NCBI GenBank assembly: GCA_021799555.1
Contig: JAJZAG010000013.1
Span: 1-24,836, forward strand
Length of the DNA: 24,836 nt
From: Deltaproteobacteria bacterium
GTDB lineage: Bacteria; Desulfobacterota; Binatia; Binatales; Binataceae
Direction: 5' to 3'
A program made the position numbers and the translations under genes. The notes under the pieces are model-generated. The model saw only the letters and a list, made by a program, of their open reading frames with translations. It ran no database searches and was not told the origin of the DNA. Each line of letters begins with the position of its first letter. Within the stretch, counting starts at the first letter, position 1. Below are positions 1 through 7,806 of this stretch, piece by piece.

Positions 1-349
1 TTTGCTTGAGCGTCAAGCCCGCCACGTTATGATCGGCGGTGCTGATGAAAGATCGGTTGATATTGTCTTCAGCCGGGCTCTCAACGCTAAGCGGTGCGAA
101 CTGGCTGACAACGGCGTTCCTGAGCGATTCAACCTCGTTGTGCGGTTCGTATGCTTTGGCGCGCTGCGCCGGGACGTTAACGTCGGGTGCCGTCTGCGCG
201 ACCATCGGGGCGGGAGCGATCGCGGCAGGCGACGAGGCCGCCGCGGGAGAAGGAGCGGCGCTCTGAGCGCGGGCGCGGGTGTGCGGGAGCGCGGTAGCGG
301 CGCAAAACACCGCGATCAGCACGAGCAGCGGAAATTTCCTCGCGAGCAT
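1..349 (-). CDS. Secreted protein of unknown function, 3' end cut by window edge
   Basis: On the minus strand an ATG at 349 opens a frame that stays free of stops to the left edge (116 codons seen). The first 28 residues look like a Sec signal peptide: a short basic start (MLARK), a hydrophobic core and an A-R-A cleavage site followed by QS. An Ala/Pro/Ser-rich linker follows (about residues 29-60), then a more ordinary polar sequence. A GGAGG box lies 11 bases before the ATG. The product is therefore probably exported and anchored or free in the periplasm. I recognise no domain in the visible part, and the missing C-terminus may hold the functional region. It is divergent from the next gene. 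The reading rests on the signal peptide and the uninterrupted frame; overlapping plus-strand ORFs here have no such structure. Confidence 0.7.
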   Translation of the reverse strand, partial: MLARKFPLLVLIAVFCAATALPHTRARAQSAAPSPAAASSPAAIAPAPMVAQTAPDVNVPAQRAKAYEPHNEVESLRNAVVSQFAPLSVESPAEDNINRSFISTADHNVAGLTLKQ

Positions 350-612
350 CGTAGTTCAAGCCTCCGAGCCAGTCGTAATCATTTCGCGCGCAAGTCGGCA
401 AGTGCATTATTTAGAGCAATTCAATTCAGGAAGCGATAGTCTCAGGCGCGCTTTCGAGTCATCGCACGGCTCATCGCGAACGATGCGGCAAGCTAACGGG
501 CGCGGTCGACACGATCAGGCGCGAGATCGGACGCAGGGTGCTTGCAACGGATCATTCAAGCCGCGAATATAGCGAATCACGCCAGTAATCATTACCCGGA
601 AGAACTCGGGCG

Positions 613-1197
613 ATGAGCGGCGGGAAGGTCACTCACCCGATGCGATTAGGAAGGATTGCCGCCTGGCTGGCGATAATAACGTTCGCGGCCGTTCTGCTTG
701 CCGGTCCCGCCGGTCCGCTGCGGCAAGCTTGGGCGCAGATCGTCAACGGCGCTCCTCCGCCGCTTCCGCTGCCTCCCGCGCCGCCGGGCGCCGTCGCCGC
801 CTCGCCAGCGGCGCTGCCGAGCCTGCTCGGCGTGCCGGTGACGCCGCTCGGGGCGATTCCGACGCCGACCCCGGTGATACACAGCTATCAGTGTTCATGC
901 TTTGGACCGGGCACGAGTCCGCGATGGATGGGCAACGTAACGGGACTGGATCACTTTCAAGCGCGACAGGCGGCGGTCAACGCGTGCGTTGCGTACAATT
1001 TCAACCGGCGTCCGGGCAGCGCCTATCTTCCGCCACAGCGGTTTGCCTTTTTTCCGACGCCGGCGCCGCCGGCCAATGCAGCAGAGGCGGAGCCGGGGCT
1101 GCCTAATCTAACCGCGCCCGGACTATCAGGGTTTGCGCTGCTGAATTCACCGCGCGCAATCGTTCTGCGGCTTTGCTCGGAGTGCGCGTGCGACTGA
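613..1197 (+). CDS. Secreted cysteine-containing protein, unknown function
   Basis: This 194-residue protein has an N-terminal hydrophobic segment (about residues 14-36) ending in an AWA cleavage site, so it is probably exported by Sec. A Pro/Ala-rich linker (about 47-92) leads to a compact domain with paired cysteines (YQCSCFGPG near 95, an NACV cysteine further on, and a CSECACD C-terminus), which suggests disulphides or metal binding in the periplasm. The ATG at 613 has GGAAG 10 bases upstream. An in-frame ATG at 640, with GGAAGG in front, gives a more usual signal-peptide length and is equally possible. It converges on the rluA-family gene with only 18 bases between stops. No family recognised. 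Confidence 0.75.
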   Translation: MSGGKVTHPMRLGRIAAWLAIITFAAVLLAGPAGPLRQAWAQIVNGAPPPLPLPPAPPGAVAASPAALPSLLGVPVTPLGAIPTPTPVIHSYQCSCFGPGTSPRWMGNVTGLDHFQARQAAVNACVAYNFNRRPGSAYLPPQRFAFFPTPAPPANAAEAEPGLPNLTAPGLSGFALLNSPRAIVLRLCSECACD

Positions 1198-1215
1198 GCG
1201 CACGCCGTGGCGAGT

Positions 1216-2124
1216 TCAATTCCCGCTGATTAACCCGCGCAGGTCCTCCGCGAGCGGCGCCGTCACTTTGATCCGGCCCGTGGCGGGCGAATCAAGCTCG
1301 AGTTCGGCCAGATGGAGCCAAAAGCGGCCGGGCGCGAGTTCCGGCACCGCGGGTCCGCCGTACAATACGTCGCCGACGATCGGAAACCCAGCGTCCGCCA
1401 GATGCACGCGAATCTGATGTCGGCTGCCGGTTCGCGGAGACACCTCGATGAGGGTCCGGGTCGCGTCGATCTTGCGCAGGGGTAAGACGCTGGTGTGAGC
1501 TGCGCGGCCGACGCGGCGGCGATCGAGGCTGTCGGGATTGCCGATTACCATCTTGCGGGGATTTTTCGGATGATGTGCGATTCGCCGGTCGAGTTCCAGC
1601 GTTGAGTTCAGACGCCCTGCGACAAGCGCATGATAGCGGCGGACGATCGCGCCTGACTTGATCGCCGCCCGCAGCGCCACGAGCGAGTCGCCGCGGCGCG
1701 CCACGATCAAAGCGCCGGAAGTTCCATTGTCGAGGCGATGCACCAGTCCGCCTTCCAGGGGTTTGTCGCCGGCTGACGCGGTCTCCGGAAAGCGGGCCGC
1801 GACGGCGTTCATCACCGTGGCACTTTCGCCCGCGCGAATCGGATGGCACGCGATCCCGCCCGGCTTGTTGACGACGATCAGCGCGGCGTCCTGGTAGAGC
1901 ACCTCGAGTTCCAGCGAAGGGTCCGGCACGATCGCCTCGGCGGGGCTTTCTGCGCAGGCTATTTCGACGGTGTCGTCAGGCGCGACGGACGCGCTTTTGA
2001 CGCATCGGCGCCCATTGATTCTGACGCCGCCGCGCTCGATCATCTCGCGCGCGGCGCGACGCGACGGCGCAAGTCCCAGCCGCACGAGGTAACGATCTAT
2101 TCTTTCGATAGCAGTTGGCGACAC
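1216..2124 (-). CDS. RluA-family RNA pseudouridine synthase
   Basis: This enzyme should convert specific uridines of rRNA or tRNA to pseudouridine in the cytoplasm. An S4 RNA-binding domain occupies about residues 6-70 and the RluA catalytic domain follows. The catalytic motif reads HRLDNGTSG with the nucleophile Asp at about residue 132; most family members have K where this has N. The second conserved block, RTGSRHQIRVHLA (about 231-243), and IVGDVLYGG are intact. I use the GTG at 2124 (302 residues): the longer frame to 2238 adds 38 residues with no family character and overlaps the upstream small gene, whose TAG ends 4 bases before this GTG, suggesting translational coupling. Last gene of the uvrA run. 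Whether it is RluC, RluD or another member cannot be decided by eye. Confidence 0.92.
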   Translation of the reverse strand: MSPTAIERIDRYLVRLGLAPSRRAAREMIERGGVRINGRRCVKSASVAPDDTVEIACAESPAEAIVPDPSLELEVLYQDAALIVVNKPGGIACHPIRAGESATVMNAVAARFPETASAGDKPLEGGLVHRLDNGTSGALIVARRGDSLVALRAAIKSGAIVRRYHALVAGRLNSTLELDRRIAHHPKNPRKMVIGNPDSLDRRRVGRAAHTSVLPLRKIDATRTLIEVSPRTGSRHQIRVHLADAGFPIVGDVLYGGPAVPELAPGRFWLHLAELELDSPATGRIKVTAPLAEDLRGLISGN

Positions 2125-2128
2125 GCGA

Positions 2129-2323
2129 CTAGCGGCGCAGCGATGCCGCCGTTGAGGATGCCGCTCTTGGTGCGGGCGCGTAAGCGGGGAATTGGAGATA
2201 AGCGAGGAACAGCAGAATTGCGAACACGAGCGCGGCAACGAGCGCGTCGGTGAAGCCTATTTGCGTTGCGCCGCGCTCTGAGGCGATGCGCCGGAAGGAG
2301 ATGAGGCGTCGAGAAGTCGTCAT
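2129..2323 (-). CDS. Small single-span membrane protein, unknown function
   Basis: The 64-residue product has a basic N-terminus (MTTSRRLISFRRIASERG), one clear hydrophobic span of about 20 residues (roughly 24-45) and an Ala/Ser/Pro-rich tail. By the positive-inside rule the N-terminus should face the cytoplasm. GGAG lies 8 bases before the ATG at 2323; a second ATG two codons earlier (2329) sits too close to that box. It lies 73 bases after the uvrA-type gene and its stop is 4 bases before the pseudouridine synthase start, so it is likely co-translated with that gene. I recognise no family. The span, ribosome binding site and spacing support a real gene. Confidence 0.6.
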   Translation of the reverse strand: MTTSRRLISFRRIASERGATQIGFTDALVAALVFAILLFLAYLQFPAYAPAPRAASSTAASLRR

Positions 2324-2396
2324 AGGCATGGCTCCGGCCGCGAGTCTTGCATAATGGAGCGAGCGTCCGAAACCGCGTCTGTACGCGCGGTCACGT

Positions 2397-5279
2397 TTAT
2401 GCGCCAACCGCATTAATCGCATTGCGAATCGCGCCGCGAGGGGCATTGAGCGGAAGCCCGAAGAGCCGGCGCAGCTCGCGCCCGGTGAGCGACTTCTCGG
2501 ACGCCGCGATTTTCAGCGGCGGACCCGCCGCGACGATCCGTCCGCCTTCGTCGCCGCCGCCCGGGCCGAGGTCGATCACATAGTCCGCGTGCGCGATCAA
2601 CTCGAGGTTGTGCTCGATCACGACGAGCGTATTTCCTTCCGCGGTTAACCGCGCGAGCACGCGCATCAGACGCCGTACGTCCGACGAACTCAGACCGGTG
2701 GTCGGTTCGTCGAGCAGAAACATCCGGGGCAGCCGCTTGCCATTGACCGTGACGGGAGCAGGTTCGAGATCGGCGAGCAGAAAACGGGCGAGCTTGAGCC
2801 GCTGCGCCTCTCCGCCGGACAGGGTTGAAGTCGTCTGACCCATGCGCAGATAGCCGAGCCCGACGGCGGAAAGCGCGTCGAGCCGCTTGACGATTCCCGG
2901 ATGCGCCGAGAAAAAGCCGCGCGCCTGCTCCACCGTCAGATCGAGGACCTGATCGATATTCAGGCGGTTGTATTTAATCGCCAGAATATGGCTCTGGAAG
3001 CGGCGGCCGTCGCACACGTCGCACTTGACGTCGAGGTCGGCCATAAAGTGCATCTCGATCGTGACGGTGCCGGTGCCGGCGCATTTTTCGCATCGCCCGC
3101 CGGAGACGTTGAAGGAAAAATCGCGTTGCTTGATGCGCAAGCGGCGCGCCTCGGCCGAGCCGGCGAAGAGCTTGCGGATATCGTCATAGATTTTAAGATA
3201 GGTCGCCGGATTCGACCGCATCGAGCGCGCCGGCAACTCCTGGCCCATGTGCACGATTTCGCCGATCCGCTCGAATCCGTCGATCCCGTCGCACGCGCCA
3301 GCCTCGACCGATTCGCCGCGGCGGCGCAGCCAATTGTTGTAGATGACGTCTTCGACCAGGCTCGATTTGCCCGATCCCGACACGCCGGTAACGCAGGTCA
3401 TCATCCCGAGCGGGATAGCCACATCGACACGGGCGAGATTATGCTCGTGCGCTCCGCGAACGCGAATCGCCGGGTCGTGCTTGGAGAAGCGCCGCTCGCG
3501 CGCGATCGTCCGCATCAGCAGCACCCGGCCGACGGAGGGCGCCATGCTCGCCAGCTTTGCTCCTTCCGGCGCGCCGGCGTAAATCAGGCGGCCGCCCTCG
3601 CTGCCGCCGCCCGGTCCGAGTTCGACGACGAAATCGGCGCCCTCGATCATAGCGGCGTCATGCTCGACGACCACGACCGTGTTGCCGAAGTCGCGCAGGC
3701 GGCGTAGCACCGCGAGCAGGCGGCGGGCGTCGCCGGCGTGGAGTCCGACGGTAGGCTCATCTAGAGTGTACAGGGTGCCGATCAGAATCGAGCCTAGAGC
3801 GCTGGCCAGATGGATGCGCTGCGCCTCGCCGCCCGAGAGCGTGCGCGCCTGACGCTCGAGGGTCAGGTAGCCGAGACCAACATCGGTCAGGTAACCGATC
3901 CGATTGCGAAGCTCGCGAAACACCGCTCCGGCGCGCGCGACGGCGCGGTTGTCGCGCGCAATTTCGCGCAACCATCCTGCGAGATCGCGCACCGCGAGCC
4001 GGCCAATATCCGCAATCGAGTTGCCGCCAATCTTTACGTTGAGCGCCTCGCGCTTGAGCTTGGCGCCGGCGCATTCCGGACAGGGGACAAAGCGGCGGTA
4101 TTTTGCGAGCAGGATGCGCACGTGAGTCTTGTAGCGCCGGCCTTCGAGCCATTTGAAAAAGCCGCGCACGCCGGGCCATTTGTCGGCGTCCCATTTTTCG
4201 CGCGGACCCTCGTCTCCTTCGAGCAGCCACCGGCGCTCCTCGGTGGTCATCTCGCGGAACGAAACCGCGGTGCGAATCTTGTGACGCCGTGCGAGCTTGA
4301 GCATCCAATCGTTCATCTCCCGATACGCCGGCGTGCGCCACGGCGCGATCAATCCCTGGCGTAGCGAAAGATTGGGATTCGGGATGACTTTATCCAGGTC
4401 GAGTTCTACGGTGCGGCCAAAGCCCTCGCACGCGGCGCACGCGCCGATCGGACTGTTCGCCGAAAACAAGGCAGGGGTCGGCTCGGGATACGCGCGCAGG
4501 CATCGCGAACAATTAAAGCGCCGGTCAAACTCGAACGCCGCGACGGATCGGAGATCGCCGTTGGCGCGCTCGACGCGGACGGCACGCGCGCGTCCGCCGC
4601 CCAGGTAGAAGGATTTTTCGAGAGCTTCGCGCACGCGTTCGGACTCGGACTCCCCGCTGACCGCGAGTCGATCGACGATGACTGGCAAGGGACCGTTGGA
4701 TCCGCGCCGTCCGTCGGCGAACTCGACCGCCTCGGCGATTTGGCCGGAATCAAAGATCCGATGGTATCCGTTTTGGATCAGGTAATTCGCCGCATCGGCG
4801 ATCGTGCGCGACCCGGCTTCGAACGGCGCGAGAAACAGGTACATCCCGCGGGACTCGAGCACGCGCGCCGAGGCGCTTGCGATCGTATCGCGCGCGACTT
4901 CGATTCCACATTGTGGGCAGATCGTGCGCCCGATCGTCGCGAACAGCAGGCGCAGGTAGTCGCTGATTTCGGTGACGGTTCCCACCGTCGAACGCGCATT
5001 TTTGATCGTATTTTTCTGCCGGAGCGCGAGCGCGGGCGGAATCTGGGAGATCGAATCGACGTCGGGCCGATCCATCCGTGCGAGAAAGAGCCGCGCGTAG
5101 GTGGACAGGCTCTGCACGTAGCGCCGCTGGCCCTCGGCGTAAATTGTATCGAAGACCAGGCTGGATTTGCCGGAGCCGGAGACCCCCGTGATGACACTGA
5201 GTTTGTCGCGCGGGAGGTCGAGCGAAATGTTCGCCAGGTTGTGAGTTCGGGCTCCGCGAATACTGATCGAGCGGTCCAA
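2397..5279 (-). CDS. uvrA: UvrA-type excinuclease ATPase, probably a paralogue class
   Basis: This is a 960-residue UvrA family protein, the damage-recognition ATPase of nucleotide excision repair that loads UvrB on DNA. Both ABC modules are complete: Walker A GVSGSGKS at about 32-39 and 632-639, signature LSGGEAQR at 481-488 and 820-827, and Walker B LDEPT before 510 and before 860. The zinc modules are present (C257/C260/C281/C284 and C730/C733/C753/C756), as is the region after residue 130 that contacts UvrB. Several blocks differ from housekeeping UvrA: IPPALALRQKNTIKNARSTV instead of the usual SPAI..DQK..S.NPRSTV, LDEPTVGLHAGD instead of LDEPSIGLHQRD, and MGQELPARSMRSNP instead of DQSPIGRTPRSNP. 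It may thus be a second UvrA beside a canonical copy elsewhere. The start is TTG at 5279, 15 bases after the upstream stop; no ATG lies nearby. Confidence 0.93.
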   Translation of the reverse strand: MDRSISIRGARTHNLANISLDLPRDKLSVITGVSGSGKSSLVFDTIYAEGQRRYVQSLSTYARLFLARMDRPDVDSISQIPPALALRQKNTIKNARSTVGTVTEISDYLRLLFATIGRTICPQCGIEVARDTIASASARVLESRGMYLFLAPFEAGSRTIADAANYLIQNGYHRIFDSGQIAEAVEFADGRRGSNGPLPVIVDRLAVSGESESERVREALEKSFYLGGGRARAVRVERANGDLRSVAAFEFDRRFNCSRCLRAYPEPTPALFSANSPIGACAACEGFGRTVELDLDKVIPNPNLSLRQGLIAPWRTPAYREMNDWMLKLARRHKIRTAVSFREMTTEERRWLLEGDEGPREKWDADKWPGVRGFFKWLEGRRYKTHVRILLAKYRRFVPCPECAGAKLKREALNVKIGGNSIADIGRLAVRDLAGWLREIARDNRAVARAGAVFRELRNRIGYLTDVGLGYLTLERQARTLSGGEAQRIHLASALGSILIGTLYTLDEPTVGLHAGDARRLLAVLRRLRDFGNTVVVVEHDAAMIEGADFVVELGPGGGSEGGRLIYAGAPEGAKLASMAPSVGRVLLMRTIARERRFSKHDPAIRVRGAHEHNLARVDVAIPLGMMTCVTGVSGSGKSSLVEDVIYNNWLRRRGESVEAGACDGIDGFERIGEIVHMGQELPARSMRSNPATYLKIYDDIRKLFAGSAEARRLRIKQRDFSFNVSGGRCEKCAGTGTVTIEMHFMADLDVKCDVCDGRRFQSHILAIKYNRLNIDQVLDLTVEQARGFFSAHPGIVKRLDALSAVGLGYLRMGQTTSTLSGGEAQRLKLARFLLADLEPAPVTVNGKRLPRMFLLDEPTTGLSSSDVRRLMRVLARLTAEGNTLVVIEHNLELIAHADYVIDLGPGGGDEGGRIVAAGPPLKIAASEKSLTGRELRRLFGLPLNAPRGAIRNAINAVGA

Positions 5280-5294
5280 GCTGATTTCCGGCGC

Positions 5295-5516
5295 TTATGT
5301 GGGGTCGGTCAACGGCCGAGCCTTCTTCCTGCGCTCACCAGGAAATTCTTCGGCGACTTGCGCGTAGAGCTCGAGAAGTTGCACGTCGAATGCGGCCTCG
5401 AGTCTGCGCCGTTCGGCGACGCCTTCGGCGGCGGGCTTTGCCTCGAGTCCGCGCATAGCGTCCTCGAGCGACTGGATCAGGCGGTTACGGGCGATAAGGT
5501 ATTGATAGCCGTCCAT
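5295..5516 (-). CDS. Small helical protein upstream of uvrA, unknown function
   Basis: The ATG at 5516 is preceded by GGGAG with 7-base spacing and gives a 73-residue charged protein (start MDGYQYLIARNRLIQSLED). The sequence is rich in Glu, Ala, Leu and Arg, with heptad-like hydrophobic spacing, and is probably a helical hairpin or coiled coil. The C-terminus is basic (ERRKKARPLTDPT). Its stop lies 15 bases before the uvrA-type TTG start, so the two should share a transcript, and a perfect -10 box lies about 36 bases upstream. A TTG at 5543 would add nine residues but lacks a ribosome binding site. No family recognised; a role linked to the repair ATPase is only suggested by position. Confidence 0.65.
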   Translation of the reverse strand: MDGYQYLIARNRLIQSLEDAMRGLEAKPAAEGVAERRRLEAAFDVQLLELYAQVAEEFPGERRKKARPLTDPT

Positions 5517-5551
5517 ATGGGCGCTCCCAAGCGCAAATTCCAAAGATCAGA

Positions 5552-5578
5552 ATTATAGGTTATCCTCGCTTGAACCAA
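5552..5578 (-). promoter_or_regulatory. Predicted sigma-70-type promoter for the uvrA run
   Basis: On the minus strand TATAAT (5552-5557) matches the -10 consensus exactly. TTGGTT at 5573-5578 is a 3/6 match to the -35 box with a short 15-base spacer. Transcription would start near 5545, giving a leader of about 30 bases with the GGGAG site. The -10 is convincing in this GC-rich background; the -35 is weak. Confidence 0.55.
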
Positions 5579-5634
5579 CAGCCCGTGATCGCCCCTCGGA
5601 CGCGCCGCGAAGTCGCCGCCTTCCAGGCTATCGG

Positions 5635-6453
5635 ATGCGAAACCCAAAACAGCCGACCTCCATGCCGCGTGAAGCCAGTGCGTTCGAGCCCGTGCCGCCG
5701 CCGATCCTGCGCCCGTGGTCCGCGGACCGGCTGGTCGCTGGGTTCTGCGGACGCGCTGGCGGGGTGAGCGTCGGCGAATTTGCCACGATGAATCTTTCCG
5801 AGGCGGTGGGCGACGTTCCCGAATCAGTCGCCGAGAATTGGCGGCTGCTGCGCGCAGCGCTTCCTTCGGACTCACTCGTTGCGCGGGTCGTTCAGGTGCA
5901 CGGAAGCGAGATCGTGGAAGTTACCAGGGACAGCGCTCGCGAGCGTCCGCGCGCCGACGGGATGGTGACACGCGAGGCTGGCGTTGTGCTGGGAATCCTG
6001 ACCGCCGACTGCGTGCCGGTCTTGCTCTGCGACGCACACGAGCATGTTGCGGGAGCTTTGCACGCCGGATGGCGTGGCGTGCTCGGCGGAATCGCGCAGG
6101 CGGGAATCACCGCGATGAACTCGCTCGGCGCGGATGCTGGTTCGATTCGAGCAGCGCTGGGGCCGTCGATCGGTCTGTGCTGTTTCGAGGTTGAGCAAGA
6201 CTTGGCCGAACGCTTCGGCGCTGAGATTCCGTCCGCGAGCCGCCATCGGCGCGCAGGCCGTCCCGGCAAGGCCTATCTTGATTTGCGCGCGATCGTGCGC
6301 GACCAATTGATCGAGGCCGGTCTTGCACCGTCGGCAATCGAGAGTGTCGGGCCGTGCACGCGATGCTCCGCCGCAAGATTCTTCTCGCGGCGGGCGGCGG
6401 GCGGAGCGGTAACCGGACTGCAGCTCAGCTTCGCCGGATTTGCGGCCCGGTAG
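5635..6453 (+). CDS. pgeF: PgeF/YfiH family multi-copper-like purine nucleoside enzyme
   Basis: This is the 'laccase-domain' family (YfiH, PgeF, human LACC1/FAMIN), now known to act on purine nucleosides (phosphorolysis and adenosine deamination); in some bacteria it is tied to peptidoglycan editing. The active-site ligands are visible: VVQVHGS with His at about 89, LTADCVPVLL with Cys at about 126, and LHAGWRG with His at about 143. GPSIGLCCFEV (176-186) and the C-terminal CTRC....FFSRR block are also typical. Its 272 residues are slightly longer than usual because of a Pro-rich N-terminus; ATG at 5662 is an alternative start, and neither has a strong ribosome binding site. It begins a plus-strand run with the small basic gene 21 bases downstream, and is divergent from the uvrA run. 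Confidence 0.93.
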   Translation: MRNPKQPTSMPREASAFEPVPPPILRPWSADRLVAGFCGRAGGVSVGEFATMNLSEAVGDVPESVAENWRLLRAALPSDSLVARVVQVHGSEIVEVTRDSARERPRADGMVTREAGVVLGILTADCVPVLLCDAHEHVAGALHAGWRGVLGGIAQAGITAMNSLGADAGSIRAALGPSIGLCCFEVEQDLAERFGAEIPSASRHRRAGRPGKAYLDLRAIVRDQLIEAGLAPSAIESVGPCTRCSAARFFSRRAAGGAVTGLQLSFAGFAAR

Positions 6454-6474
6454 AGGTATCGTTGAGAGATAGCG

Positions 6475-6654
6475 ATGGCGGCGCGAAAGAATAATCGGCG
6501 CTCCAAGAAGGGCCTCATCGCGCGGTTGCGCAAGCCAATGGCGCCGCCCGGGCGGGTAGAGGATGACCCGAAGGCGTACGATCGAAAGCGAGACCGCGAG
6601 CGGATGCGTCGGCAGGCGGATCTCGAAGGCGCGGAAAAGGTCAACAAAGAATGA
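6475..6654 (+). CDS. Small basic conserved-looking protein (RKPMAPP motif)
   Basis: The frame encodes 59 residues. The first half is strongly basic (MAARKNNRRSKKGLIARLRK), followed by PMAPPGRVEDDPKAYDRKRD and a charged helical tail. Such very basic short proteins with a R-K-P-x-A-P-P block occur in many bacteria and look ribosome- or nucleic-acid-associated; that resemblance is from memory. GAGAG lies a few bases before the ATG. The last bases ATGA are shared with the start of the next gene (6651), so translation is probably coupled. It follows pgeF by 21 bases. The regular codon use and overlap argue for a real gene. Confidence 0.7.
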   Translation: MAARKNNRRSKKGLIARLRKPMAPPGRVEDDPKAYDRKRDRERMRRQADLEGAEKVNKE

Positions 6655-7760
6655 GAAGCGAGCCTATCGCGGGACAGGTGCGAATCGGATTGATCGGCGC
6701 CGGTCTTATCGGCCAGGTCCATTCGATGATGCTGCGCAAGATCGCCGACTGTACCGACGGCGCCGCGCGAATCACAGCGGTTGCGGACACGGTACCGGCG
6801 GCGGCCGAAAGTCTAGCCGCGCGATGGCCCGGCGCGCGCGCGGTTTCTTCGGACCTCGAGATTATCAACGATCCCGAGATCGACGCGGTCTGGATCTGCA
6901 CGCCGACCGCGATGCATCGCGCCGCCACGATCGCCGCGGCGCGTGCCGGCAAGCATGTCTTCTGCGAAAAGCCGCTCGCGATGAATGCAGGGGATGCGCA
7001 CACGATGCAGCGCGCTCTTGAAGCGGCCGGAGTTCAAAGCCAGGTCGGATTGGTACTGCGTTTTTCGCCCGTTTATACCGTTATCCGCGTGATGGCGCGC
7101 GATCCCAAGGCGGGACGGCTGATTGCAATCACGATGCGCGATGACCAGGATTTCCCGATTCGTGGCGCGCATCCGAGTGCGTGGCGCAACGATCCCGCGC
7201 TCACCGCCGGCGGCACGCTCGTCGAGCATTCGGTCCACGACTTCGACCTGCTGAGATGGATGTTTGGTGAGCCGACGCGAATCTATTGCCGGACGCGCAG
7301 CCTGCGCGGGGCGCCGGGAATCGAAGACTATGCCGCCACTCATTTTGAATTCGCCCAAGGGCATCAGGCGCAGCACAGCTCGATATGGCATCGCATGCTC
7401 CATCGGCCCAGCAACAGGAGGCTCGAGGTCTTTTGCGAGAACCTGTTCGTCGCTTGCGACAGCGACTCGATCGGGCCAATCATCGTCCAGCGTGGCGAGG
7501 GCGAACGTGAAGAGATAATACCCGAACAGGACGTGATGGCGCGATTTGTTGAAATTTTGCTCCGCGAGCGGCCGTATCTCGCGCCGATGAAGGACTGGTT
7601 CGCGGTCGGATACGCGCTGGAAGACGCGGCGTTCATCGCCGGGCTGCGTGGAGCGTGCGCGATCGACCCCGGTTTCGGCGAAGGCGTCAAGGCCCAGCGC
7701 CTGGTCGAAGTGGCCTACGATTCGGCGCGGCGCCGCGCTCCGGTCGATTTATACACTTAA
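6651..7760 (+). CDS. Gfo/Idh/MocA family NAD(P)-dependent oxidoreductase
   Basis: The 369-residue protein has the N-terminal Rossmann fold with the dinucleotide motif GLIGAGLIG (13-21) and the family hallmark CEKPLA (105-110), whose Lys-Pro sits at the nicotinamide. The C-terminal substrate domain carries GGTLVEHSVHDFDLLRW (187-203), with the His-x2-Asp arrangement used for catalysis (H196, D199). Members oxidise or reduce sugars, inositols or their derivatives in the cytoplasm; the substrate cannot be read from sequence. The ATG at 6651 overlaps the end of the small basic gene by four bases. The next genes encode acyl-CoA dehydrogenases with their own likely promoter, so a shared pathway is not certain. 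The ThuA-like gene further down is a frequent partner of this family in sugar pathways. Confidence 0.92.
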   Translation: MRSEPIAGQVRIGLIGAGLIGQVHSMMLRKIADCTDGAARITAVADTVPAAAESLAARWPGARAVSSDLEIINDPEIDAVWICTPTAMHRAATIAAARAGKHVFCEKPLAMNAGDAHTMQRALEAAGVQSQVGLVLRFSPVYTVIRVMARDPKAGRLIAITMRDDQDFPIRGAHPSAWRNDPALTAGGTLVEHSVHDFDLLRWMFGEPTRIYCRTRSLRGAPGIEDYAATHFEFAQGHQAQHSSIWHRMLHRPSNRRLEVFCENLFVACDSDSIGPIIVQRGEGEREEIIPEQDVMARFVEILLRERPYLAPMKDWFAVGYALEDAAFIAGLRGACAIDPGFGEGVKAQRLVEVAYDSARRRAPVDLYT

Positions 7761-7776
7761 AGTAATTGTTTAGAAT
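7748..7776 (+). promoter_or_regulatory. Possible promoter for the acyl-CoA dehydrogenase run
   Basis: TTTATA (7748-7753, 4/6 match to -35) and TAGAAT (7771-7776, 5/6 match to -10) are separated by 17 bases. They lie in a short AT-rich island that overlaps the end of the preceding gene. An overlapping TATATT at 7777-7782 is an alternative -10. Confidence 0.4.
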
Positions 7777-7806
7777 TATATTGAGAGAGAGGGTGGCGCA
7801 ACGAGC

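Noticed and set aside
2125..2238. N-terminal extension of the pseudouridine synthase
   Set aside because: The 38 extra residues overlap the small membrane gene and have no family similarity; the S4 domain begins just after GTG 2124.
2901..3707. 268-residue plus-strand ORF inside the uvrA-type gene
   Set aside because: It overlaps conserved UvrA motifs on the other strand and has no domain or ribosome site.
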